A stretch of 19,800 nucleotides of DNA from an uncultured Bacteriovorax sp. (GTDB lineage Bacteria > Bdellovibrionota > Bacteriovoracia > Bacteriovoracales > Bacteriovoracaceae): NCBI GenBank assembly GCA_946481315.1, contig CAMLMH010000018.1, positions 1-19,800 of the forward strand, given 5' to 3'. Position 1 is the first letter of the stretch, and every line of letters begins with the position of its first letter. The notes beneath the pieces are model-generated. The model was not told the DNA's origin. It did no database searches and worked only from the letters and a program-made list of their open reading frames with translations. Positions 1 through 6,435 of the stretch are shown piece by piece. The position numbers and the translations under genes were made by a program.

Positions 1-178
1 CTCTTATCTGTGCCTTCAAGTTTTCACTGATGGCTAAACCTGCTGCATCGTCACCGGAGCGTGTAATTCTCTCCCCTGACGACAATTTTCTAAGGTTGTC
101 GTTTAGGTTTCTGGAGTTAATCCCAAGAGAACGTTGTGCTGATAACGAAGGCACGTTCGTATTTATTCTTAAACCCAT
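1..178 (-). CDS. flagellin, N-terminal part (cut by window edge)
   Basis: The first 59 residues of a flagellin, the filament subunit exported by the flagellar type III system, are present; the gene runs off the left edge. The start MGLRINTNV, the LSSGERI stretch and the GDDAAGLAISENLKAQI block are the conserved D0/D1 N-terminal helix region of bacterial flagellins, and they nearly match the neighbouring flagellin at 381-1229. The ATG at 178-176 is supported by AGGAGA at 190-185, six bases upstream. A four-codon mini-ORF with its own strong ribosome site sits directly upstream (181-195). The gene lies downstream of, and in the same direction as, the second flagellin, so this is a tandem flagellin pair. 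The family call is firm; which paralogue it is cannot be said. Confidence 0.95.
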   Translation of the reverse strand, partial: MGLRINTNVPSLSAQRSLGINSRNLNDNLRKLSSGERITRSGDDAAGLAISENLKAQIR

Positions 179-380
179 TGTTAATCTCCTTTCACGCAAA
201 ACCTCCTGTTTAATACTCCGAACATCTTGTTCGAAAAAATTATTATTATTTTTTTATTTTAGTTCAGTAACACTTTCAAAAATTCCAACCTTAAAAACTA
301 CTCAAAGGTTTAATTTCGTTTTCTTCATAACTGTTTTGCATCAACTCACACTTGCAGGCGTGCTTGAAGCTCAGCGCTTA
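179..380 (-). promoter_or_regulatory. intergenic leader between the two flagellin genes
   Basis: About 200 bases separate the upstream flagellin stop from the downstream flagellin start. It holds an A/T-run region (235-260), a small inverted repeat CGAAC-ATCTT-GTTCG at 219-233, and two Shine-Dalgarno-like sites (207-202 and 190-185). I could not identify a convincing sigma-28 (TAAA/GCCGATAA) or sigma-54 (TGGCAC/TTGC) promoter, so whether the downstream flagellin has its own promoter is open. Confidence 0.4.
181..195 (-). other. possible 4-codon leader mini-ORF before flagellin
   Basis: GTG AAA GGA GAT TAA reads on the minus strand. It is preceded at six bases by a perfect AGGAGG (207-202), and its stop codon lies two bases before the flagellin ATG. 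The flagellin's own AGGAGA lies inside this mini-ORF, so ribosomes translating it would run over and terminate at the flagellin start. Translational coupling is inference; the SD, start and stop are directly visible. Confidence 0.35.
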
Positions 381-391
381 TTAGCGCTGAG
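370..391 (-). terminator. hairpin overlapping the flagellin stop codon
   Basis: A perfect 9-bp stem with a TATT loop (core TCAGCGCT / AGCGCTGA) spans the last sense codons and the stop of the 381-1229 flagellin. It would form a strong RNA hairpin, but no T-run follows it on the minus strand. It may therefore be an mRNA-stability or processing hairpin rather than a classical intrinsic terminator. Confidence 0.35.
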
Positions 392-1229
392 AAGCAGCCT
401 GAATTAAGCTCAATGCATTGTTTGTACTAGAGTTCGCTTGCGCTAACACTGAGGTACCAGCAGTCATTAAGATGTTCTGTTTTGTAAGTTCAGCAGTCTC
501 TGCAGCAACGTCAGTGTCTCTAACACGAGAGTTTGCAGCAGCTAAGTTTTCAATACTTACCTGAATGTTGTTTACCGTTGATTGCAGACGGTTTTGAAGA
601 GCACCAAAGTCAGCTCTGATTCCCGAAACCGAGATAATCGCCTGGTCAATCGCCGTAAGAGAATTCTGAGCAGAAATTTTGTCTGATACTGAAGCCAGGT
701 TTAATCCCAGAGCAGCAACGTTAACGTCAGCTGAAGAAGCATCAAATGTTAATCTGTCAGAGATAGGATCGTTACGAGTACCGATTTGAATATCAAACAC
801 AGCACCTGTACCGTTTAGAAGTGGAACACGGTTAAATTCTGTTGAGTTGGCGATACGGTCAACTTCTGAGGTTAACTGTTCAAATTCAACGTTAAGAAAT
901 TTTCTTTCTGTTGCACCGATAGTGTCAGAAGCAGCCTGGACTGATAGTTCTCTTAATCTGATCAGGATGTTTGAAACTTCACCAAGAGCACCTTCAGCGA
1001 TCTGAACCAGAGAAATACCGTCTTCAGCATTTCTTTCAGCCTGGCCTAGACCTTTAATCTGAGCTTTTAAGTTTTCTGAGATTGCGAGGCCGGCAGCATC
1101 GTCACCAGCTCTGTTGATTCTTTGTCCTGAAGAAAGTTTCTCCAGAGACTTGTTCATCGAAATTCTAGTTGAACCTAGATTCCTTTGGGCGTTTAACGAC
1201 GCCACGTTCGTGTTAATTCGAAGTCCCAT
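381..1229 (-). CDS. flagellin, full length
   Basis: A 282-residue flagellin, the structural protein of the flagellar filament. The N-terminal D0/D1 segment (MGLRINTNV, LSSGQRINRAGDDAAGLAIS) and the C-terminal segment (RVRDTDVAAETAEL, then AQANSSTNNALSLIQ) are both intact. The variable middle is short, so this is a compact flagellin made almost entirely of D0 and D1. I chose the ATG at 1229 because AGGAGG lies four bases upstream and because MGLRIN is where flagellins begin; the reading frame stays open 12 codons further upstream, but that part is non-homologous. It is followed by a second flagellin in the same direction. Regulation is probably flagellar-cascade dependent, but I found no clear sigma-28 site. 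The 5' leader contains two inverted repeats. Confidence 0.97.
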   Translation of the reverse strand: MGLRINTNVASLNAQRNLGSTRISMNKSLEKLSSGQRINRAGDDAAGLAISENLKAQIKGLGQAERNAEDGISLVQIAEGALGEVSNILIRLRELSVQAASDTIGATERKFLNVEFEQLTSEVDRIANSTEFNRVPLLNGTGAVFDIQIGTRNDPISDRLTFDASSADVNVAALGLNLASVSDKISAQNSLTAIDQAIISVSGIRADFGALQNRLQSTVNNIQVSIENLAAANSRVRDTDVAAETAELTKQNILMTAGTSVLAQANSSTNNALSLIQAASQR

Positions 1230-1474
1230 ACATCCTCCTTGATTTTTGGGTTTGAAAGACATCATGTCTTTCTGTGAGAGTTACCTCACGTCTTCATGCT
1301 TAACTATTCGACGTAGTAAAAAATAACTTTAGAAAAAAATGACTAATTTTTAGACATTTCTACTGCCTTAAGTATCTAAAAACGCAAGAAAACATTTAAC
1401 CGACAAAAAATCTCGGTCAAAAAAACTGCAAGATTTTTAGCCGTTTTCAGATGGGTTGTCGTTAAAATAGACAT
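1230..1474. promoter_or_regulatory. divergent intergenic region, flagellin / GNAT
   Basis: This 245-base AT-rich gap must hold the promoters of the leftward flagellin and the rightward GNAT gene. Visible elements are the inverted repeat GAAAGACAT-C-ATGTCTTTC at 1254-1272, a second GTGAG/CTCAC repeat at 1274-1289 (both in the flagellin 5' leader), and ACCGA/TCGGT at 1399-1417. A TAAAAT hexamer at 1464-1468 (from 1463 as TTAAAAT) abuts the GNAT start. No confident -35 was found for either direction. Confidence 0.4.
1254..1272 (-). promoter_or_regulatory. inverted repeat in flagellin 5' leader
   Basis: Perfect 9-bp arms around a single C, 25 bases upstream of the flagellin ATG. In RNA it would fold as a 7-bp stem with a 5-base loop; as DNA it could be a dimeric-protein operator. 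A second, weaker repeat (1274-1289) follows immediately. Confidence 0.4.
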
Positions 1475-2518
1475 ATGAAGCTTAATGAATACTCGCTGAC
1501 TACGCTTTCAGACAATCCTGAATACTTTGATGAAGTAAAAAAACTTATTGAAGAAGAATTTAGTTATGATCAGCGCTACTCATTCGAAAAAGACTTTGCT
1601 CCATTGATCAATCCGCTTAATTTCGACAATTGCTATCTCTTTCTGGATGATCACAATAAAGTGGCAGCTCATCTTGCGGTATGTTCACGCACACTAATTA
1701 AAGATGAAGTTTTATTACCTGTTTGCTTTATCGGTGGAATTGCCACTCACAAACAGCATCGTGGGAAAGCCTTGTTCAAAAAGCTAATGGAGCATGCGCT
1801 GGAAATACATAAAGATCAGACCGGATTATTCATTCTTTGGAGTGATATCGAAAATCTCTATGAAAAATTTGGATTTTATCGCGCAGGTGGCTTTATTGAA
1901 TCAGGAAGTAAATTATATCTGCCACAAGATAAGGTTCCAGGTTTCAGCAAAACAACTTTTTCATCGATTTCCCAGCAAGACTTTTCCCGTCTGAAAGAAA
2001 TGTACCGGAATTTTAATCAGAAAAAATTTTTTACTGCTGTACGCGATGAGAAGGACTGGTCAATCATCAGGGAGATGGATTCAATTGATCTCTTCATCAA
2101 ACGTAACCTGGAAGGAGATATTGATCGGTATTTTTGTGTTAACAAAGGCCGAGATTTGAACAATGTAATCCATGAAGTATCCAGTCTGAATGAAGATATT
2201 TTCAAAAACTTGATGCGCGAAATTCAGGATTATCGGGTTTGGTTACCCGAAGGTCTTTATAAGAGAAATGAAATCTTCTTCATGGCATTCTTTAAAATAG
2301 GCTCACTTGAAAAACTCAATTCATTTCTTTCCAGATTAAGCAACAATGATTTAATGATCACTGAAATAACCACAGAAAAGGTTGTTTTTGATTTTAAGCT
2401 AAAGCAGTACTCTGCCAGCCTGCAGGATTTTCTGCATTATGTTTTTGGACCTAGGCCATTAGAAGAGTTTCAATCCCTGAATTTATCACTCTATGTCTGC
2501 GGAACAGACAGCGTTTAA
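1475..2518 (+). CDS. GNAT-family N-acetyltransferase with C-terminal extension
   Basis: A 347-residue protein whose first ~150 residues form a GNAT acyl-CoA N-acyltransferase domain. The acetyl-CoA pyrophosphate-binding motif is at about 88-105 (GGIATHKQHRGKALFKKLM, with R96-G97-K98-A99), and the Y-x-KFGF motif B signature is at 129-134. The remaining ~195 residues match nothing I recognise; substrate unknown. No Shine-Dalgarno precedes the ATG, and a TAAAAT hexamer ends seven bases before it, so the mRNA may be leaderless. The gene stands alone, divergent from flagellin, and its stop codon overlaps the stop of the convergent aminopropyltransferase gene by four bases. Family certain, function open. 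Confidence 0.88.
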   Translation: MKLNEYSLTTLSDNPEYFDEVKKLIEEEFSYDQRYSFEKDFAPLINPLNFDNCYLFLDDHNKVAAHLAVCSRTLIKDEVLLPVCFIGGIATHKQHRGKALFKKLMEHALEIHKDQTGLFILWSDIENLYEKFGFYRAGGFIESGSKLYLPQDKVPGFSKTTFSSISQQDFSRLKEMYRNFNQKKFFTAVRDEKDWSIIREMDSIDLFIKRNLEGDIDRYFCVNKGRDLNNVIHEVSSLNEDIFKNLMREIQDYRVWLPEGLYKRNEIFFMAFFKIGSLEKLNSFLSRLSNNDLMITEITTEKVVFDFKLKQYSASLQDFLHYVFGPRPLEEFQSLNLSLYVCGTDSV

Positions 2519-4233
2519 AATTCTTTTCTTCGCACAACCGTAGGTTTAAAAATCGAATTAACATGTTTAGCGGCAATCTCGTATGGAAAATCCTGATTTT
2601 TAATCTGCTTCATTTCTCTGATGGTCTCTTCCTGGAGTTTAGATAAGTCCGCACGATCCATAAAGTTGAAGTCTATTCCGCCCGGATCCTTTTTAAGAAA
2701 GAGAAAGGACTCATCGGCTACCCGGTAAGGAAAAATTGTTTTAAAGCCCGCATAATAGAAGGTGCTGGCAATAACGCTGTTACTTAATACATGTCTGTCA
2801 TTAAATATTTGAGTCATAACTGCTCTGCCGTGATATTTCTCATCATCGTAACTTTCTTTGTTATAAAATGGAGCATCCAGCACTACAAAAGCATTCTCAT
2901 TCAGAGCATTCATTACGTATGTATAAAACTCTACACTATAAAGACGAGCAAGATCATATGAATTGGGATATGGGAAATCGATAAAGATAGCATCGTATTT
3001 TTTTTGAGTGTTTCTCAAGTAATAAAATCCATCATTAATTTGTATTTTAACTTTTGGATGATCAAGGGAATTTTTATTGAGCTCCGCAAATCGTCCCTTG
3101 GCCAGTTCAATCATCTTTGCATCCAGTTCGATAAAATCAATATTTTCGATTTCCGGATACTTTAAAAGTTCTCTTAACAGCAGCCCATCTCCGCCCCCGA
3201 GCAATAGCACCTGTCGGGGAACTTGCTGGTTCATGGCAATGGAGACATGAGCAAAGGCCTGATGATAATAAAATTCATTAGCTGTATTAAACTGAAAATT
3301 AGTATCAAGAGTTAAAATGGTCGAATCAACTGTTTCACCTTCCAGCCGGTTGGGATAGGTAAAGATATCGAGATATTGGTAGAGCGATTTGGATCTCTCA
3401 ATATCCGGTAAATTATCCACCCTGCGCATAAGATCATTCAGATCCTTATTATTTTTTGCCAGCAATCTGGGCATATAGTAAAAAATTTTGAGATAGCGCT
3501 GAGTAATGGCCTGTTCGTTCACACCAATAAAAATTGCCAGGATCAGTATCGTCAGGCTGCTCACAAAATATTTAATCTTATCTTGATGTAAATAACGAAC
3601 TACAAAATAAAAGCATATCCCAAGATTTATAATACCAACGACGACAGAAGTGATAACAACGTCGAATTTGGGCAAAAACAAATAGGCAAAAACAATCGTG
3701 CCAATCAATGTTCCGATGTAATTAATACCAAATATCTGATAATCGTGGTCTTCGGAATCACCAAGCGTCTCTCTGGCCATTCTCATCATTAGTGGTATTT
3801 CAAAGCCCGACAGTAATCCGATCAGCAGAGTTAACATCTGGGCGAAGATAAAAAAGGATGATCGCAATACAAATAAATTCTGCAAATAAACCGCAGAGTG
3901 AAACTCGCTGGCATAATAAAAGAGATTATCCAGATATTTGTATGTGCCGTGAAAAATGTAAATATAAACGACACTCAGGGCGCCCAGCAGTGAAAGCGCA
4001 AGCTCTACCCTAATAATACTGCTGAAAGTATTCTTCAGCCGGTCAGAGAGATAAGCGCCCAACCCCAGCCCGCCGATATAAATACCGATCGTCATTGACT
4101 GCCACCAGATAGTGTTACCGGTTACGATGGACAGAGTATTTGAAAGTAATAGTTCATAAACAATACTGCAAAATGCCATCAGGGCAGTAATGATCATCAA
4201 TTCAGCTTTTAAAAACTTCTGGTCTTTAATCAT
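2515..4233 (-). CDS. membrane-anchored aminopropyltransferase (SpeE-like)
   Basis: A 572-residue protein. Residues ~10-250 form a multispanning membrane domain (about seven to eight hydrophobic helices); residues ~285-515 form a spermidine-synthase fold that would transfer the aminopropyl group of decarboxylated AdoMet to an amine. SpeE signatures: LYQ (284-286), an LD-x-x-x-QF...NE-x-x-YH segment (309-324), AdoMet loop GGGDG (346-350), ELD (369-371), ND-G (400-402), and ID-FPYP (418-423) followed by LYSVEFY. The gate motif normally reads D-x-x-D-P; here the first Asp (419) is kept and the second is Tyr422. The start at 4233 has GGGAG six bases upstream and sits two bases after the stop of the SpeD-fusion gene; the longer frame to 4269 overlaps that gene. 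The membrane domain is homologous to that of the upstream gene. Last gene of the operon. Confidence 0.85.
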   Translation of the reverse strand: MIKDQKFLKAELMIITALMAFCSIVYELLLSNTLSIVTGNTIWWQSMTIGIYIGGLGLGAYLSDRLKNTFSSIIRVELALSLLGALSVVYIYIFHGTYKYLDNLFYYASEFHSAVYLQNLFVLRSSFFIFAQMLTLLIGLLSGFEIPLMMRMARETLGDSEDHDYQIFGINYIGTLIGTIVFAYLFLPKFDVVITSVVVGIINLGICFYFVVRYLHQDKIKYFVSSLTILILAIFIGVNEQAITQRYLKIFYYMPRLLAKNNKDLNDLMRRVDNLPDIERSKSLYQYLDIFTYPNRLEGETVDSTILTLDTNFQFNTANEFYYHQAFAHVSIAMNQQVPRQVLLLGGGDGLLLRELLKYPEIENIDFIELDAKMIELAKGRFAELNKNSLDHPKVKIQINDGFYYLRNTQKKYDAIFIDFPYPNSYDLARLYSVEFYTYVMNALNENAFVVLDAPFYNKESYDDEKYHGRAVMTQIFNDRHVLSNSVIASTFYYAGFKTIFPYRVADESFLFLKKDPGGIDFNFMDRADLSKLQEETIREMKQIKNQDFPYEIAAKHVNSIFKPTVVRRKEF

Positions 4234-4235
4234 GA

Positions 4236-5300
4236 TTAACTCCCAAAATAAAAACGCTGAACCAGCCACTGGTTTACAGCTACAGAGTTAATAATCAGAA
4301 GTGTCCATACAACCATCATCACTGCACAAATCGTCATTCTTACTGGATTTAAAATTTTCATTTTTATCATAACTACGGCAGCTACCACTACGTTCATGGC
4401 CGAAACAATATAACCGATGGTGAAAATATGCAGATTAGGCTGAATTAGAATTGGAAACAAAATAGCACCCAGTAGGGTTCCCAGATAATCATAGGCCAGA
4501 ACGTAAGTGCCTTTCTTGCTGTCAAAAGTTTTCCCCATATCAATTAACAAAGGAAGCTCCAGACCAGACAGGAAACCGATTATTACAATCAGCAGATGAT
4601 TTAAAGCAAACAGAGGGATCTGAATCGTGTCAGAAAAAAAAGATATGCCTGTATTAGAGGCAATACCATTAAAAACGTAATCATGGATAAGTACCAGAAT
4701 TGGTGCCATGGCACCAAACAATGAAAGAATAAGTTCAAACTTTACGAATTCTGAGAATAACTCTTTACGCACCAGCTTTTTATAGAACAAAGCCCCCATT
4801 CCCATTGAGGCGATATAAAGACCTATCGTCAAATTATATCTTAAAGCGGTGTTGCCCATGGTAGTAGACAAAGCCTGTGCCAGTAATAATTCATACAGAA
4901 TGGATGCACAGGCAACGATGGTCGTTATAAAATAAGTAAAATTTAATTTCCAGGATGTACCGGGTACTCCTATCTTTCCTCGTGACAAAACTTTCTGATC
5001 CGTCCGGGAAAAAGGAACCTTGGCTGCGATCTGGTCTACCAGCTTTTCGAGATTGATATCCATATTACAGACATAAATATCCATCGAAATGTAATTATTT
5101 TCAGGATAAGTGTGTAATGTGAAATGAGACTCTGACAGAATGAAAACGATTGTTTCTCCCTGAGGGGTAAACTTATGTTCAATTCTGTTTACTACCGTAA
5201 GATTTTTTTCAATGACTTCTTTGATATGGGTGATATCACTATCTTTAAGCGGATTTTCGCAGACGGCATCAAAGATTAAATGCTGTGACCTCGTGTCCAT
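4236..5300 (-). CDS. AdoMet decarboxylase (SpeD) domain fused to a membrane domain
   Basis: A 354-residue fusion. Residues 1-~110 resemble the short bacterial/archaeal-type S-adenosylmethionine decarboxylase, a self-cleaving pyruvoyl enzyme supplying the aminopropyl donor. The processing site SES-H is at 56-59 (cleavage expected E57/S58), with His63 and Cys78. Offsets of +5 and +20 from the Ser equal those of the Thermotoga maritima enzyme (Ser63, His68, Cys83). Residues ~119-350 are a multispanning membrane domain sharing YELLL, GNT, TIG-x-YI, G-LSG-x-E-PL and GTL-G with the membrane half of the downstream SpeE-like protein. The protein stops exactly where that one continues into its catalytic domain. 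Start at 5300 has AAGG upstream; spacing to the preceding gene is four bases. Decarboxylase activity is likely; the role of the membrane part is inferred. Confidence 0.85.
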   Translation of the reverse strand: MDTRSQHLIFDAVCENPLKDSDITHIKEVIEKNLTVVNRIEHKFTPQGETIVFILSESHFTLHTYPENNYISMDIYVCNMDINLEKLVDQIAAKVPFSRTDQKVLSRGKIGVPGTSWKLNFTYFITTIVACASILYELLLAQALSTTMGNTALRYNLTIGLYIASMGMGALFYKKLVRKELFSEFVKFELILSLFGAMAPILVLIHDYVFNGIASNTGISFFSDTIQIPLFALNHLLIVIIGFLSGLELPLLIDMGKTFDSKKGTYVLAYDYLGTLLGAILFPILIQPNLHIFTIGYIVSAMNVVVAAVVMIKMKILNPVRMTICAVMMVVWTLLIINSVAVNQWLVQRFYFGS

Positions 5301-5304
5301 TAAA

Positions 5305-6435
5305 CTAACCTTTTTGCAGAAGAATCAAATCGGTTATTCTAGAATACTTTACAAAAGCACAAAGCGCCAGCGTGATTGAAATGTAGAGATATATCTCCAG
5401 AGTTGAAGCTCCCAAAGTAAAACCAAAAAGGCTTCCCAAAAAGACTGCAACTGGTGCAATCATTCGTACGAAGAAAATGCGATGTAATCCGAAAATCAGT
5501 AACGAATGCTGTCCGACCCAGGTAATTAACGGGACCTTTAGCCTGATATGTTTGCGTTCCAACCATAAAAAGGCAGAGATGACGATTGCCTGGATCCCAA
5601 GTATATAGCAAGTTCCGCTGAAACTTCGGGCCAGATCGTGTTCTGTGCGGAAAATATCTGCGCTATCAACCGTAAACTTGTCCCCGAATAATAAATATAT
5701 TACTGCCAAGAGAGTGCCAATAAAACCAAACAGAAGATCTTTTTTGTGCGCAATGGACTGTTTGTGGAAATGAACATAACCCATTAGGAATCCCAGACAA
5801 CCGGAAAGAATAAAATACTCAGGTCTGGCATCGTATTCAAAGCCGGGATGAAAGTGACTTCTTATTATATCCTCGAAAGACGAAGATAACATTTCAAAGG
5901 GTATGATAAATCTTAAAAGTGAAAAAATCGTCAGTCCCACTACACCAGAGATACCGAGATAGCGATAAATCAAAGCAATTAATCCCAGAATAACCATCCA
6001 CAGCATAATAGGATAAAATGAAATGGCCTGACCAAAATTTGGAGCAACAATCATATTCTCCATAACGAAAAAGATAAAAATGAGTCCCATAGTCTTAAGC
6101 TTTAATGGAAGTGTTTTGGCAAATTCATGCTGGTCACGCTTTGCGAGATTAAATGCCGCCATAGTTAGATAAATCTGACTCACCCATGGAGTGAAAGTCA
6201 CGGCTAGCCAGTGATTGAATGTATCAGTGGAAATCTGCTGGCCGATCAAGGGAAAATGTATCTTATAAGTAGTAGTAAGGGCTATGGCGTCCCTGAAGTA
6301 GTCGACATACCACATATTAATGTAGTAGGTGAAGTGCTGATCAAGAGCGAGAATAATGAATAGCCCGCGCAGAAAATCCAGATTAATTAGACGCGGGCTT
6401 TTATCATCAATATTATTTTGGAGCTTCAACAACAT
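5305..6435 (-). CDS. multispanning acyltransferase-like membrane protein
   Basis: A 376-residue, very hydrophobic protein with about ten predicted membrane helices. The start reads R-x-INLDFLRGLFIIL (15-29) followed by DQH (32-34), the hallmark of the OpgC / DUF1624 / acyltransferase-3-related group, which move acyl or acetyl groups across or at the membrane onto sugars or other acceptors. A second typical element, WVGQHSLLIFGLH, lies near the C-terminus. The acceptor is unknown. The ATG at 6435 overlaps the 3' end of the large exported-protein gene by 23 bases. AAGG abuts this ATG, so a TTG two codons later (6429), with six-base spacing, is an alternative start. Four bases separate its stop from the SpeD-fusion start, so it is co-transcribed with the polyamine genes. 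Its link to polyamines rests on context alone. Confidence 0.75.
   Translation of the reverse strand: MLLKLQNNIDDKSPRLINLDFLRGLFIILALDQHFTYYINMWYVDYFRDAIALTTTYKIHFPLIGQQISTDTFNHWLAVTFTPWVSQIYLTMAAFNLAKRDQHEFAKTLPLKLKTMGLIFIFFVMENMIVAPNFGQAISFYPIMLWMVILGLIALIYRYLGISGVVGLTIFSLLRFIIPFEMLSSSFEDIIRSHFHPGFEYDARPEYFILSGCLGFLMGYVHFHKQSIAHKKDLLFGFIGTLLAVIYLLFGDKFTVDSADIFRTEHDLARSFSGTCYILGIQAIVISAFLWLERKHIRLKVPLITWVGQHSLLIFGLHRIFFVRMIAPVAVFLGSLFGFTLGASTLEIYLYISITLALCAFVKYSRITDLILLQKG

Noticed and set aside
30..407. 125-codon rightward frame over the flagellin region
   Set aside because: Antisense to two clear flagellin ends and the AT-rich gap; no recognisable protein features.
1230..1265. N-terminal extension of the flagellin reading frame
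   Set aside because: The 12 extra codons are non-homologous and contain the ribosome site AGGAGG; flagellins begin at MGLRIN.
1320..1440. Sigma-28 flagellar promoter
   Set aside because: Partial matches (CCGA near TAAA) had wrong spacing; nothing convincing.
4234..4269. Upstream ATG for the SpeE-like membrane protein
   Set aside because: It overlaps the SpeD-fusion gene; ATG 4233 has GGGAG at six bases and follows that gene's stop.
6362..6399. Inverted repeat AGCCCGCG / CGCGGGCT with 22-base loop at the start of the acyltransferase gene
   Set aside because: It encodes the conserved SPRLINLDFLRG segment, has a long loop and no T-run on the transcribed strand; probably coincidental, though an attenuating effect cannot be excluded.
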